64,000 nucleotides of DNA from Bacteroidota bacterium (GTDB lineage Bacteria > Bacteroidota > Bacteroidia > Chitinophagales > Chitinophagaceae): assembly GCA_020161435.1 (NCBI GenBank), contig JAIUNV010000002.1, positions 558,001 to 622,000 on the forward strand, read 5' to 3'. The notes below the pieces were generated by a model. The model did not search any database. It was not told where the DNA came from and was given only the letters and a program-made list of their open reading frames with translations. Made by a program: the position numbers and the translations under genes. Position 1 is the stretch's first letter. Every line of letters begins with the position of its first letter. Below, piece by piece: positions 50,536 to 59,966 of this stretch.

Positions 50536-52440
50536 TTACATGCGGGCGGGCACAGCTATGCCCAGCACCTGCATACTGTTTTGAATAACATGCGCAGTGA
50601 GTGCACAAATATGCAAACGTAATTGCCTGGCTGCTTCATTCTCTGCTTTTGTAATAGAATGACGGGCATAAAATGAATTGAACTGACTGGCCAATGTAAA
50701 TGCATAAATAGCTACCAGTGACGGATTCATTTCGGCACATGCGTTGTGCAATACTTGTGGAAACTGTTCCAGCAAAACGATGAGCTGTTTTTCTAAAGGC
50801 TGCAACACTGTATCCGCAGCTAATGAAGCAGGAGCAGTGGGCTGCTCCCAGCTTGCTTTGCGCAAGGCACTTTGTATACGGGCAAATGAATATTGTACAA
50901 AAGGCCCGGTGAAACCATGAAAGTCGATTGACTCTTCAGGGTTGAAAACCATCCGTTTTTTAGGATCTACCCGCAGCAAGAAAAACTTCAACGCACCCAA
51001 ACCGAGTGTGTGATACAATTGCTGCAATTCCTCTTGTGTAAAGCCTTCTACTTTACCCAGTTCTTCTGTTTTAGCAGCGGCTACTTTTTCCATTTCATCG
51101 CAAAGGTCATCGGCGTCTACCACTGTGCCTTCGCGACTTTTCATACGGCCGGTGGGCAGGTCTACCATGCCGTAGCTCAGGTGATGTATGCCATCGGCAA
51201 AGGGCATACCCAGCTTTTTACAAATCAACTGCAATACATGCATGTGATAGTTTTGCTCATCGCCAATCACATAAATGCTTTGCTCCATCGGGTAGTCTTC
51301 GTACTTGCGTTTGGCCAGGCCTATGTCTTGCGTAATGTATACGCTGGTGCCATCCTTCCGCAGCACCAGTTTTTCATCAAGGCCTTCTGCAGTCAGGTCA
51401 ATCCATACACTGCCGTCTTCTTTTTTATAAAACACGCCGCTGGCCAATCCTTCATCTACATATTGCTTGCCCAACAGATAGGTTTCGCTTTCGTAGTAAA
51501 TGGTTTGAAAATCGCTGCCGATACGTTTGTAGGTGGTATCAAAGCCAGCATACACCCAGCCGTTCATCATGCGCCAGATATTCACGGTTTCTTCATCGCC
51601 TTGCTCCCATTTGAGCAGCATTTGGCGAACCTCTTGCATCAATGTGGTTGCATTTCGGGCAATGTCTTTTAGCTCGTCTGTTATCTCTGCTTTCTTTTCA
51701 GCTGGCAAACCGGCTTCCTGTAATTTTTGAAAGAGCAACGTTGCTTTGGCAGCAATGGCTTCATCCAGAGCAGCAATGCTTTCGCCTGCCAGCAGTTGCT
51801 CTTGTAGTGGAGCTGCTTCTTTGCGTAAGGCATTTTCAAACTGCACATAAAAATCGCCCACCAGGTGGTCGCCTTTCTTGCCTGTGCTCTCAGGTGTAGC
51901 ACCGTTGCCAAACTTTTGCCAGGCCAGCATGCTTTTACAAATGTGCACACCACGGTCGTTTACAATGCAGGTTTTGCGTACATCGTAGCCATTCCATTTG
52001 TAGAGTTCAGCAATGCTCCATCCCAAAAAATTATTGCGCAAATGGCCAAGGTGCAGCGGCTTGTTGGTATTGGGCGATGAATATTCCACCATCACTTTTT
52101 TGCCATTGCCGGCATGGCGACCATAGTCAGGCTGATAGTGATTTTCCAAAAAATGAATCCAGTAAGCATCGGCCACACTCAGGTTCAAAAAACCTTTGAT
52201 CACATTGAAAGCGGTGAGGTTTTCCTCGCTGTTGGCCAGCATCCATGCACCCATTTCCTGGCCCATGGCTTCGGGCGATTTGCGGGCCTGTTTTACATAT
52301 TGAAACAGAACAATGGTATAATCTCCCTCAAATTCGGGCTTGGTTTCGTTGATAGTGACCTGTGCCGCATCGGTTTCTATCCCGTACAGCGCTTGCAGTG
52401 CTTGAGCGGCCAGTGCTTTCAGGTATTGAGCTATTTGCAT
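50536..52440 (-). CDS. argS: Arginyl-tRNA synthetase
   Basis: 634 residues from ATG at 52440; the upstream 13 in-frame codons are dismissed. Add-1 N-domain, then VEYSSPNTNKPLHLGHLRNNFLG (HIGH motif as HLGH), VNDRGVHICKSM, GMVDLPTGRMKSREGTVV (KMSK-type loop), FTGPFVQYSFARIQSAL and the C-terminal DALR anticodon domain ending with GIAVPARM. It charges tRNA-Arg. The GtrA gene is divergent with 99 bp between starts. Confidence 0.97.
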   Translation of the reverse strand: MQIAQYLKALAAQALQALYGIETDAAQVTINETKPEFEGDYTIVLFQYVKQARKSPEAMGQEMGAWMLANSEENLTAFNVIKGFLNLSVADAYWIHFLENHYQPDYGRHAGNGKKVMVEYSSPNTNKPLHLGHLRNNFLGWSIAELYKWNGYDVRKTCIVNDRGVHICKSMLAWQKFGNGATPESTGKKGDHLVGDFYVQFENALRKEAAPLQEQLLAGESIAALDEAIAAKATLLFQKLQEAGLPAEKKAEITDELKDIARNATTLMQEVRQMLLKWEQGDEETVNIWRMMNGWVYAGFDTTYKRIGSDFQTIYYESETYLLGKQYVDEGLASGVFYKKEDGSVWIDLTAEGLDEKLVLRKDGTSVYITQDIGLAKRKYEDYPMEQSIYVIGDEQNYHMHVLQLICKKLGMPFADGIHHLSYGMVDLPTGRMKSREGTVVDADDLCDEMEKVAAAKTEELGKVEGFTQEELQQLYHTLGLGALKFFLLRVDPKKRMVFNPEESIDFHGFTGPFVQYSFARIQSALRKASWEQPTAPASLAADTVLQPLEKQLIVLLEQFPQVLHNACAEMNPSLVAIYAFTLASQFNSFYARHSITKAENEAARQLRLHICALTAHVIQNSMQVLGIAVPARM

Positions 52441-52522
52441 AAAAGTATTTTTTGGAAAACCTGCCGGCACTGCCCCCAAAAACAGTGGCCATACAGGGGC
52501 TGCAAATGTATTGCAATCCGGC

Positions 52523-52530
52523 TACCTTTG
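52523..52530 (+). promoter_or_regulatory. -7 promoter element TACCTTTG, nine bases before the GtrA start
   Basis: Perfect TAnnTTTG match. With transcription starting about seven bases downstream, the 5' leader would be only a few bases. Confidence 0.55.
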
Positions 52531-52539
52531 GCCCCGCTT

Positions 52540-53040
52540 ATGCTGGCAAGAATCATTACGCAAATACTCGATTGGATTTACCCCTTGTTTGGGCGATTGA
52601 TGCCCAAGCAAACCTTTTATTATGCTGCCTGCGGTGGCGGTAATACCTTGCTGGGGCTGGTTATTTTTTTTGTATGCGAAAACTATGTGTTTGATAAACA
52701 ACCGGTAGACCTGTTGCTGGTAGTGCTCAAATCGCACAAGGCTGCTATGGTAGCCTCGTTCCTGTTTTCATTTCCTACAGGGTTTTACCTGGCCAAAAAT
52801 GTAGTATTTAGTGGCAGCACCATGCGGGGCAGGCATCAACTGTTCCGGTATTTTGTAACCAATATGGTGAGCCTGCTGCTCAACTACATCAACCTGACGG
52901 TGATGGTAGACTGGCTGGCCTTTTATCCCACCATTGCGCAGGTCATCAACACGGTGATTGTGGTTATTTTCAGTTATCTCTTGCAAAAACATTTTGCGTT
53001 TCGCAAAAGCAAACAGCCTGTTACTTCAAAAACTGTTTGA
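52540..53040 (+). CDS. GtrA family membrane protein
   Basis: 166 residues from ATG at 52540; the long frame upstream overlaps argS. Four membrane helices, with TFYYAACGGGNTLLGLVIFF at the first one (GtrA signature) and FLFSFPTGFYLAKNVVF at the third. GtrA-type proteins take part in transfer or flipping of polyprenyl-phosphate-linked sugars. No glycosyltransferase is adjacent. The last 20 bases overlap the 3' end of the convergent DUF4403 gene. Confidence 0.9.
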   Translation: MLARIITQILDWIYPLFGRLMPKQTFYYAACGGGNTLLGLVIFFVCENYVFDKQPVDLLLVVLKSHKAAMVASFLFSFPTGFYLAKNVVFSGSTMRGRHQLFRYFVTNMVSLLLNYINLTVMVDWLAFYPTIAQVINTVIVVIFSYLLQKHFAFRKSKQPVTSKTV

Positions 53041-54466
53041 GTAATTGCTGCGCTTCAATGTTGAGAAATAGCTTTCCTTCTGCTGCACCCTGAATAAATA
53101 AACCATTGGCGGCGGCTTCAATTTTTTCAAGCACAAATCGGTTCACGTAACCTTTGCTTTGTATGCCGGGATATACTTCGCGGTTCATTTGCTCCGCAAT
53201 GGCCGTGGTCATCTCCGTCATCTTTTCTGTAAAGTTGAAACGGGAATAGTCTTTTAATTTATTGGTGATGGTGCCATCCAGCAGATAGCTGGCCGATTTT
53301 ACCAACCATTGTTTCGATTCAATATGGTAATCGAGTGAATCCATGTAGAGTTCCTGTTTCAGCATGTCCCATTTGGGAATGCCTTCCAAAAAGAAAACAC
53401 CTTTAGCCGCTTTGGAAACATACACTTTCAAAAACATTTTTCGCCCACCGCCCTGCATGCGAACGGAATCAATACGCACTGTTTTTTTAAACAAGCCTTT
53501 GCCTGCAGTAAATTCTTTACCTGCAATGTTTGTATTCATCAATGTGCTCAGCGAATCGTAATGCAAATTTTGGGCTATGAATAAACGGAAGCCACTGCGT
53601 TGTTTAAAATCGGTAAGATTGGGCAATGGCTTTTTGGCCATATCTGGTGCGGCTTTCAACTCGGGGCGGGCACTCAGGCCAACACTTACAAACATAGAAT
53701 CACGCACCAACTGTATTTGGCTAATGCGGATGGCAGAAGGCTGCACACTCAGGTAGCCAAAGCCGGGCAAACCATAAGGCACCTGCAAACTGTCCCATGC
53801 AATTTTCAGGTAAGGCTTCAGGCTGAACTGCTCCATCTGTTTTGTAAAACCTTTGATGGATGCATCGAGCTCTGCTTTTAACTGACTGGCTACCGTTTGC
53901 GTAATGTCTTTCCCGAAAAAACATACTTCGCATTTATCAACGGCAGTTGGATTTACGCTATTGACTACCATACCCAGGCGGAAGTCGGGCAACACTTTCA
54001 ATTGAATCACAAAGCCAGCATCAATGCGGCGGGGCTTTTCGCTGCCAAAGCCGCAGCTGCAAGCCGGTGTCCACGGCGTGTTGCCAATGCCGGTACATAC
54101 TCTTGTACTACCCCGCACTCCATAGTACCCGCTAAAGCTAACGTACAACACATTGTTGACGGCTTTGAACTGCATGGGGCCACGCACAAACCGATACTGA
54201 TACCGCACACTGCAGCCATCCATTACCCAATCGTTGGGATAATTGGGCGACGTGTACAACGTATCAATAAACTGATTGGCAAACTGAAAAATAGGCCGCA
54301 AATCCATGCGAATAGGTATGTCGATTTCGCTTTGCGGCAGTGAATTAATCACCACCGCATTTTTAGTAGCAGTATCGGGCGGCGGCGGTGCTACCACATC
54401 CTGAGCCGCTACAAATCCTATTGAAAAAGCGGCCAAAAGGGCCAGCATTATAATCCTGCGAAACAT
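53021..54466 (-). CDS. DUF4403 family exported protein
   Basis: 481 residues from ATG at 54466 (MFRRIIMLALLAAFSIGFVAAQ, signal peptide). SEIDIPIRMDLRPIFQFANQ opens the DUF4403 repeat; a Cys-rich patch (CTGIGNTPWTPACSCGFGSEKPR) and KCEVCFFGKDIT follow; the pattern of TULIP-like repeats continues to the end (FLNIEAQQLLKQFLK). Lipid-binding-like topology is inference. Its stop overlaps the convergent GtrA gene by 20 bp. Confidence 0.85.
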   Translation of the reverse strand: MFRRIIMLALLAAFSIGFVAAQDVVAPPPPDTATKNAVVINSLPQSEIDIPIRMDLRPIFQFANQFIDTLYTSPNYPNDWVMDGCSVRYQYRFVRGPMQFKAVNNVLYVSFSGYYGVRGSTRVCTGIGNTPWTPACSCGFGSEKPRRIDAGFVIQLKVLPDFRLGMVVNSVNPTAVDKCEVCFFGKDITQTVASQLKAELDASIKGFTKQMEQFSLKPYLKIAWDSLQVPYGLPGFGYLSVQPSAIRISQIQLVRDSMFVSVGLSARPELKAAPDMAKKPLPNLTDFKQRSGFRLFIAQNLHYDSLSTLMNTNIAGKEFTAGKGLFKKTVRIDSVRMQGGGRKMFLKVYVSKAAKGVFFLEGIPKWDMLKQELYMDSLDYHIESKQWLVKSASYLLDGTITNKLKDYSRFNFTEKMTEMTTAIAEQMNREVYPGIQSKGYVNRFVLEKIEAAANGLFIQGAAEGKLFLNIEAQQLLKQFLK

Positions 54467-54515
54467 GAAATGAATATCTGTTTTCTTTACTTGCAAAAAA
54501 TAAAACTGCGTTGAT

Positions 54516-55319
54516 TTAACGAATACGCAACGCACTATCTATGCTATGCTTATACAACGGCGAAGCCGCAATATCATTGTGGTTGGCACCGGGTATCATG
54601 TAAAAAACATCGTTGGGTTTGAGCCGCGGCAACAGTGTGGCGGCTTCACTCATGGGTATGAGTTCATCATGAGTGCCATGCCAAAGCAAGATGGGTGCCG
54701 TGATGTTGTCGAGATAGTCTTCGGTGGTCAAATCATCCTGCATCAATACAGGCACCGGATACATAAATAAAAACTCCTGCGTTAATGCAGACAAAGATGC
54801 ATAAGGCGTTTCGAGCATCAGCAGTTTACAATCCCTTTTTGTAGCCAGGTAGGCCGCAACACCACTGCCCAACGATTTGCCATAAAGTACAATAGAATCA
54901 GCAGCGTATTGTGTAAGTGCCAGCTTATGCAATTGCATGCTCAGTTCTTTCAGAATGGCTACGTTTGTTTCGCCGCTGGAGCGGCCAAACCCCGGATAGT
55001 CGGGCATCCAGCATTCGTACCCAAGGCTGGTAAAATAAGGGGCGTACCGGGCATAGTGTTCTACATTTTTTCTGTTGCCATGAAAGAATAACACCACCCC
55101 TTTGGGCTGTACATCGGCGGGTAAAAATTTCACTACATCAATTACTGTAGCCGAGTCGAACGGTAATTGAACCGTGCTATGCGGTTGCTGAGCTGCAAAT
55201 GAAAAACGGTGTTTTTCATCCAGTTTTTTAGGATGGAAATACAACGACTGCTGGTAGAAATAATACAAGCCGCCCAACACCAGGTAAGCCAGCAACAGAT
55301 ATTTGACAATGCCTTTCAC
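54516..55319 (-). CDS. Membrane-anchored alpha/beta hydrolase, BEM46/ABHD13-like (copy A)
   Basis: 267 residues from the GTG at 55319, chosen because no ATG lies between it and the upstream gene (15-bp gap). One N-terminal helix (KYLLLAYLVLGGLYYFYQ), then KGVVLFFHGNRKN (oxyanion strand), MPDYPGFGRSSG, YGKSLGSGVAAYLA (nucleophile Ser), LWHGTHDELIPM (Asp) and IPGANHNDIA (His). Substrate unknown. Paralogue of the gene immediately upstream. Confidence 0.87.
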   Translation of the reverse strand: MKGIVKYLLLAYLVLGGLYYFYQQSLYFHPKKLDEKHRFSFAAQQPHSTVQLPFDSATVIDVVKFLPADVQPKGVVLFFHGNRKNVEHYARYAPYFTSLGYECWMPDYPGFGRSSGETNVAILKELSMQLHKLALTQYAADSIVLYGKSLGSGVAAYLATKRDCKLLMLETPYASLSALTQEFLFMYPVPVLMQDDLTTEDYLDNITAPILLWHGTHDELIPMSEAATLLPRLKPNDVFYMIPGANHNDIAASPLYKHSIDSALRIR

Positions 55320-55333
55320 CGCCGCAAGGTAAA

Positions 55334-56134
55334 TTAGTCGAGCAGTATATCTCTGATGAAATTGTGGTAGGCAGGAAAAGCCGTAAGGTTGTTGTGCCCG
55401 CCGCCCACAATACGAATGAGGGTGATGCCCTGTGGATGTAGCCGCTGCAAGGCTTCGCTTTGTGCAATGGGAATGAGCCGGTCTTTGGTGCCGTGCAAAA
55501 TGTATGTGTGGCATTGCACCTGTGTTATCCATTTATCGGTACGCAGGTGAAACCGCAGCAGCCAGCGGTGAGGCAAAATAGGCATGAGCCGCTCCGCCAC
55601 TTTTCTGAAACTGTAATACGGCGCATCTAAAATGAGGTACCGTGGATTGTTGTCGCTGGCTATTTTGGCAGCAAAGCCGCTGCCCATACTTCGCCCGTAT
55701 ACAATCAGGTGATCTTCGTGGTAATTTACTGCCAGCGTTTCGTACACAAACTGCATGTCGGCCAGCATCTTTTTTTCGTTGCGTTTGCCGGTGCTTTTAC
55801 CAAATCCACGATAATCAACCAGCACCACATCGTATTGGTAGCGAAAAAAATCACGGGCATATTTTCCCCACCCTTTAATGCTGCGGCTATTGCCATGAAA
55901 ATACAAGATGAGCCCCTTGGGTTTGGGTACGTAAAAATGCAACCCGTTGATGGTAACGCCCTGCTCCGGTTCGAAGTTGAGCTCCCGAAAAGGTGCATCG
56001 TATTTATAAGCAAAATTGGCGGGTAGCTTTTCGGGTTTGAAAATGAAACGCTCCTGCACCAGGTACACAATTACCGCCAGCACCACGTAAATGATGCCCG
56101 CTATCCACCAGGCCGAAATAGACAGTAATACCAA
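55334..56134 (-). CDS. Membrane-anchored alpha/beta hydrolase, BEM46/ABHD13-like (copy B)
   Basis: 266 residues from a TTG at 56134 (no ATG precedes the helix). N-terminal helix SAWWIAGIIYVVLAVIVYLV, then KGLILYFHGNSRSIKGW, LVDYRGFGKSTG, YGRSMGSGFAA (nucleophile), ILHGTKDRLIPI (Asp) and VGGGHNNLTA (His). Layout and length match copy A, so a tandem duplication is likely, though the two have diverged greatly. Expected to sit in the inner membrane, with the hydrolase on one face. Confidence 0.85.
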   Translation of the reverse strand: MVLLSISAWWIAGIIYVVLAVIVYLVQERFIFKPEKLPANFAYKYDAPFRELNFEPEQGVTINGLHFYVPKPKGLILYFHGNSRSIKGWGKYARDFFRYQYDVVLVDYRGFGKSTGKRNEKKMLADMQFVYETLAVNYHEDHLIVYGRSMGSGFAAKIASDNNPRYLILDAPYYSFRKVAERLMPILPHRWLLRFHLRTDKWITQVQCHTYILHGTKDRLIPIAQSEALQRLHPQGITLIRIVGGGHNNLTAFPAYHNFIRDILLD

Positions 56135-56192
56135 GTGATTGCAATTGAGTACCGTTTAAAAATAACTATATCCTTTAAGCCGGATTGTTTTT

Positions 56193-56507
56193 TTACAAAG
56201 GCAGGCCCAACTGACGGATGGCTGTAAGCCCGCCCGATAAATTGTACAGGTTGTGCATGCCGTATTTTTCCTGCAGGCGTTGTATGATAATGGCACTTCG
56301 AACACCCCTGCGGCAATACACCACCAACGGTTTATCTGCCGGCAGTTCCTGTTGGCGTTTCAGCACTTCATCCATGGGTATCCATTCGCCGCCAATATGG
56401 TCGTGCTGGCGTTCGTCTTCTTCACGTACATCTAGCAGTGCAAAGGGCCGCTGTGCCTGCATCCAGGCCATTAGTTCGTAGGGTGAAATGTCCTGTAACT
56501 TACTCAT
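56193..56507 (-). CDS. Rhodanese-like sulphurtransferase, single domain
   Basis: 104 residues from ATG at 56507. FALLDVREEDERQHDHIGG, then PLVVYCRRGVRSAIIIQRL with the catalytic Cys loop CRRGVRS (six residues), and LYNLSGGLTAIRQL. It may transfer sulphane sulphur, e.g. to cyanide or thiol carriers, in the cytoplasm. Its ATG overlaps the last eight bases of the KUP gene (GATGAGTAA), so translation is probably coupled. Confidence 0.92.
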   Translation of the reverse strand: MSKLQDISPYELMAWMQAQRPFALLDVREEDERQHDHIGGEWIPMDEVLKRQQELPADKPLVVYCRRGVRSAIIIQRLQEKYGMHNLYNLSGGLTAIRQLGLPL

Positions 56508-58479
56508 CGTTATTAATACGGTGCAGGTTGAGGTTAGGTGCCGGCGATACAATCAGCGGAAACTTTTCAATTTGTACATAGCTGGTATCGAGGCCAAAAC
56601 CTTTTTCTTCGCTCAGGCTAATGTCTTTGATAGCGAAGTAAGTTTTCATAATCAGGCTTTCCACAAATGGCAGCTGGTTATCGGCACTCAGGTATTTTTC
56701 CATTACAATGAACTGGAAGTCGCCCACCACATTGTTGCGTTCCAAACTTTCGTAGCGGCTGGTAATGTTCACTTCTTTGTTTTCTACCAGGTCTTCTATG
56801 ACCTTGCGAAACAGCATGTTGATGCGTGGTTCCATACGGAAACCCAATCGGAATTCTACACGAATAATATCGTTGGGAATAATGTGGTCTACCTGATACT
56901 CGCAGGTGTACGGATCATCCAGTGTATCTACGTGTACAAACCAATAAATATCGGCCCGTTTGGGTTTGCGGTTGAGGATGGAGTAAATGATTTTGTGCTC
57001 AATTTCTTTAGGATTATTGGCACTGGTGAGGTAGATAAGATGGGTGGCATACTTAGGCACACTCTTATCATTACTCAACTCTTGTATTTGCGGAATGTAG
57101 TTTTCCAGCCGCACAAATTCCACATAGCGGTTTTTGATTTTGCGGGCCCGGTACCACACATACATCACCAGGAAAATACACATGCCAATGATAAGTGTAA
57201 CGTAACCACCATGCATGAATTTTTCGAGCAAGGCAATGAGAAACGCCACTTCGATAATGAAGTAACTAACCAGAAACAGGTAAATAAATTTCGACTTTAC
57301 CCGATGCAGCACCAGATAGTTCGCAAACAAAATGGTGGTAGCAATCATGGTCATTACAATGGCTAAACCATAAGCGGCTTCCATTTTTGATGACTCACGG
57401 AAATACAACACCACACCCAAACAGCCCAAAAACAAAAACAGGTTGATGGCAGGAATGAAAAGTTGTCCTTTGGCTTCGGATGGATAGCGGATTTTGAATT
57501 TAGGCCAGAGGTTGAGGCGCATGGCTTCACTAATTAAAGTAAATGAACCCGAAATCATGGCCTGGCTGGCAATGATGGCCGCCGTGGTAGCTATGATTAC
57601 ACCAACCAATACGAACCAGTGCGGCATTAAATCATAAAAGGCATTGACATTATATTGCGCTTTTGTGGCTTCATCTATAAGCATACCCTTGCGGTGTGCC
57701 AGTAGGTAAGCCCCCTGACCAAAGTAGTTGAGCAACAAACTCGTTTTTACAAAAGCCCATGAAATACGAATGTTGCCACGGCCGCAATGGCCCAAATCGC
57801 TGTACAAAGCTTCGGCACCTGTGGTACACAGAAATACAGCACCCAACAACCAAAATCCATTTGGGTAAGTAATGAGCAGCTTAATGCCATAGTATGGATT
57901 GAAAGCTTTTAAAATGGCAAAGTCATCTGCAATGTGAACGGCTCCTAATACAGCCAGCATGCTGAACCATACAAACATAACTGGCCCAAAAAAGCGGCCA
58001 ATAGAATGCGTACCAAACTGCTGCGTCAGAAAGAACAGCACCATGATACTTATCACTATGATGACAATAGTATCTGTAGTAATATCGTGCAAGGCCGGAA
58101 GTTTGGCCAAACCTTCTACCGCAGAAGTTATGGAAATGGGTGGCGTAATAATACCATCTGCCAGCAAGGCGGCTCCGCCAATCATGGCGGGTATCACCAA
58201 CCACTTTTTGCGTCTTCGCACCAAGGCGTATAAAGAAAAAGTGCCTCCTTCCCCATTGTTATCCGCACGGAGAATGAGTATGACATACTTCACCGTGGTT
58301 TGTAACGTAAGAGTCCAGATGATGCAGGAAAGTGCCCCAACAATGAGCTCTTCTGTAATTACCCTTCCTGAAATAATGGAGTTGAAAACGTACAGCGGAG
58401 AAGTACCGATGTCGCCGTAAATGATACCCAGTGCCACCAGCAGGCCGGCTGCGGATACCTTGTTAATGTGACTACCCAC
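56500..58479 (-). CDS. kup: KUP-type potassium uptake protein
   Basis: 659 residues from the GTG at 58479 (MGSHINKVSAAGLLVALGIIYGDIGTSPLYV); an in-frame upstream start is unlikely. Twelve membrane helices in the first 440 residues, with GDIGTSPLYV and DNNGEGGTFSLYAL as family signatures, then a cytoplasmic C-terminal domain with IPQIQELSNDKSVPKYATHL. It brings K+ into the cell by proton symport. The rhodanese gene overlaps its 3' end by eight bases. Confidence 0.95.
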   Translation of the reverse strand: MGSHINKVSAAGLLVALGIIYGDIGTSPLYVFNSIISGRVITEELIVGALSCIIWTLTLQTTVKYVILILRADNNGEGGTFSLYALVRRRKKWLVIPAMIGGAALLADGIITPPISITSAVEGLAKLPALHDITTDTIVIIVISIMVLFFLTQQFGTHSIGRFFGPVMFVWFSMLAVLGAVHIADDFAILKAFNPYYGIKLLITYPNGFWLLGAVFLCTTGAEALYSDLGHCGRGNIRISWAFVKTSLLLNYFGQGAYLLAHRKGMLIDEATKAQYNVNAFYDLMPHWFVLVGVIIATTAAIIASQAMISGSFTLISEAMRLNLWPKFKIRYPSEAKGQLFIPAINLFLFLGCLGVVLYFRESSKMEAAYGLAIVMTMIATTILFANYLVLHRVKSKFIYLFLVSYFIIEVAFLIALLEKFMHGGYVTLIIGMCIFLVMYVWYRARKIKNRYVEFVRLENYIPQIQELSNDKSVPKYATHLIYLTSANNPKEIEHKIIYSILNRKPKRADIYWFVHVDTLDDPYTCEYQVDHIIPNDIIRVEFRLGFRMEPRINMLFRKVIEDLVENKEVNITSRYESLERNNVVGDFQFIVMEKYLSADNQLPFVESLIMKTYFAIKDISLSEEKGFGLDTSYVQIEKFPLIVSPAPNLNLHRINNDE

Positions 58480-58590
58480 GAGAGTTGTTCTGATAAGTGA
58501 ACAACAAATGTATAGGTGAAATGAAATTCGCAACAACTATTCGTTGATCAAGCTTCAGTTTCTGTTGAACGGCAGCTTGGATGAATGCTG

Positions 58591-58598
58591 TACTTTCG
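58591..58598 (+). promoter_or_regulatory. Putative -7 element of the lipoprotein-crcB operon
   Basis: TACTTTCG, one mismatch from TAnnTTTG, ends five bases before the ATG at 58604. Confidence 0.4.
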
Positions 58599-58603
58599 TG
58601 CAC

Positions 58604-59002
58604 ATGAACCGATTTTTCCGTTGGGGATGGCTGCCCTTGCTGCTGCTACTGGCAGCCTGCAGCAGCTACGAAGCGCCAGAAAGCGGCATCGATTGTGGCC
58701 GTCAGTTTATCAATGCCACCTATCAGGGCAACTTTAAACGTGCCAAACAATTGCTGGCACCGGGCGGTTCCAATGAAGAACTACTCAACACTCGTTTTGA
58801 GCAACCCTTCCGTAGCCTCGATGGGTTTGGGAAAGAACGGCTTTCGCAATCTTCCATAGTCATTATTTCCATCAAAACCCTGAGCGAAAATGAAGTACAG
58901 GTGACTTATCAAAATGCATACGACAACCAGCCAAAAACCCTGCAATGTGTTCAGCAAGGCGAACAGTGGTTAATCAATCTTTCTTTTACCTTTCCTCAGT
59001 AA
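58604..59002 (+). CDS. Small lipoprotein, DUF4878-like
   Basis: 132 residues. Hydrophobic leader LLLLLAACSSY with lipobox Cys19. The mature part (AINATYQGNFKRAKQLLAP-like segment, then VQVTYQNAYDNQPKTLQCVQQGEQWLINLSF) has the strand pattern of DUF4878/NTF2-like lipoproteins. Function unknown. The crcB start overlaps its stop codon by one base (TAATG), so the two genes are translated together. Confidence 0.75.
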   Translation: MNRFFRWGWLPLLLLLAACSSYEAPESGIDCGRQFINATYQGNFKRAKQLLAPGGSNEELLNTRFEQPFRSLDGFGKERLSQSSIVIISIKTLSENEVQVTYQNAYDNQPKTLQCVQQGEQWLINLSFTFPQ

Positions 59003-59385
59003 TGATGATGGGCATCAGTATTTACCATATTTTTTTAGTGGCCATGGGTGGCATGCTGGGCAGTGTGCTGCGTTTTATAGCCGGCACTTTCATTATGCAA
59101 AAAGCTGGCACCGCTTTCCCGTGGGGTACATTTGCCGTTAACATTGCCGGCTCATTGCTCATTGGCTGGGTGGCCGGGCAAGCGGCTAAGCACCCGGGCT
59201 TTCAAGCATGGCAACTATTGCTGGCTACCGGATTTTGTGGGGGGGTCACCACGTTTTCAGCACTCAGCAATGAAAGTTTGCAAATGCTGAGGCAACAGCA
59301 ATACGGTTTACTGAGTTTATATATTAGCGCTTCATTAATTTTAGGCATCGGCGCAGCCGCATTAGGATTTACTTTATCAAAATAA
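59002..59385 (+). CDS. crcB: Fluoride exporter CrcB/Fluc
   Basis: 127 residues, four membrane helices. GGMLGSVLRFIAG, GTFAVNIAGSLLIGW and GFCGGVTTFSALSNE contain the conserved Asn and the TTFS segment of the dual-topology fluoride channel. Expels F- as a homodimer; a single gene is therefore sufficient. No crcB riboswitch could be recognised upstream. The pyrophosphatase gene begins three bases after its stop; F- inhibits pyrophosphatases, which makes the order sensible. Confidence 0.95.
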   Translation: MMMGISIYHIFLVAMGGMLGSVLRFIAGTFIMQKAGTAFPWGTFAVNIAGSLLIGWVAGQAAKHPGFQAWQLLLATGFCGGVTTFSALSNESLQMLRQQQYGLLSLYISASLILGIGAAALGFTLSK

Positions 59386-59388
59386 ACT

Positions 59389-59940
59389 ATGACTTCAAAC
59401 ACTTACGTTCATCACCCCTGGCACGGCGTTCCTTATGGCGATGCAGCCCCCCGTACCGTAAATGCCATTATCGAAATTCCGCAAGGCAGCAGGGCCAAGT
59501 ATGAAATCGACAAAGAAACCGGCCTGTTGAAACTCGACAGGGTTATTTATTCCAGCTTCTATTATCCTACGAACTATGGCTTTATACCACAGAGCTACGG
59601 CGATGATAAAGACCCGCTGGATATTCTCGTTCTCAGCAGCATCAGCGTACAGCCATTGTGTATTGTAGAAGCCAAAGTAATTGGTGTGATGCAAATGATT
59701 GATGGTGGCGATGCCGATGATAAAATTATTGCGGTAGCGGCCAACGATATGAGTGTAAACCACATCAACAACATTGAAGAACTGGGCCCGCATTTCTTTA
59801 AAGAACTGCGTCAGTTTTTTGAGGACTACAAGAAACTCGAAAACAAGAGTGTGCAGGTAGAAGACTTTGGCGATAAAGCCACTGCCCTGCAAATCATCAA
59901 TGCCAGCATTGAAGCATACAAAGTGAAATTTGGCTCTTAA
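59389..59940 (+). CDS. ppa: Inorganic pyrophosphatase (family I)
   Basis: 183 residues. [41 protein letters not shown] (the metal-binding D-x-D-P-x-D core) and [16 protein letters not shown] are the family I motifs. It hydrolyses PPi in the cytoplasm. Third gene of the lipoprotein-crcB-ppa unit; a terminator follows. Confidence 0.96.
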   Translation: MTSNTYVHHPWHGVPYGDAAPRTVNAIIEIPQGSRAKYEIDKETGLLKLDRVIYSSFYYPTNYGFIPQSYGDDKDPLDILVLSSISVQPLCIVEAKVIGVMQMIDGGDADDKIIAVAANDMSVNHINNIEELGPHFFKELRQFFEDYKKLENKSVQVEDFGDKATALQIINASIEAYKVKFGS

Positions 59941-59966
59941 TCATTGCCATTTCTCTTACATACAAA

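Noticed and set aside
52440..52447. TACTTTTA on the minus strand as the argS promoter
   Set aside because: It overlaps the start codon itself, so transcription would begin inside the gene; probably coincidence or a wrong start.
58545..59001. Fluoride riboswitch ahead of crcB
   Set aside because: crcB starts inside the stop codon of the preceding lipoprotein gene, and I could not recognise the conserved riboswitch core upstream of that gene.
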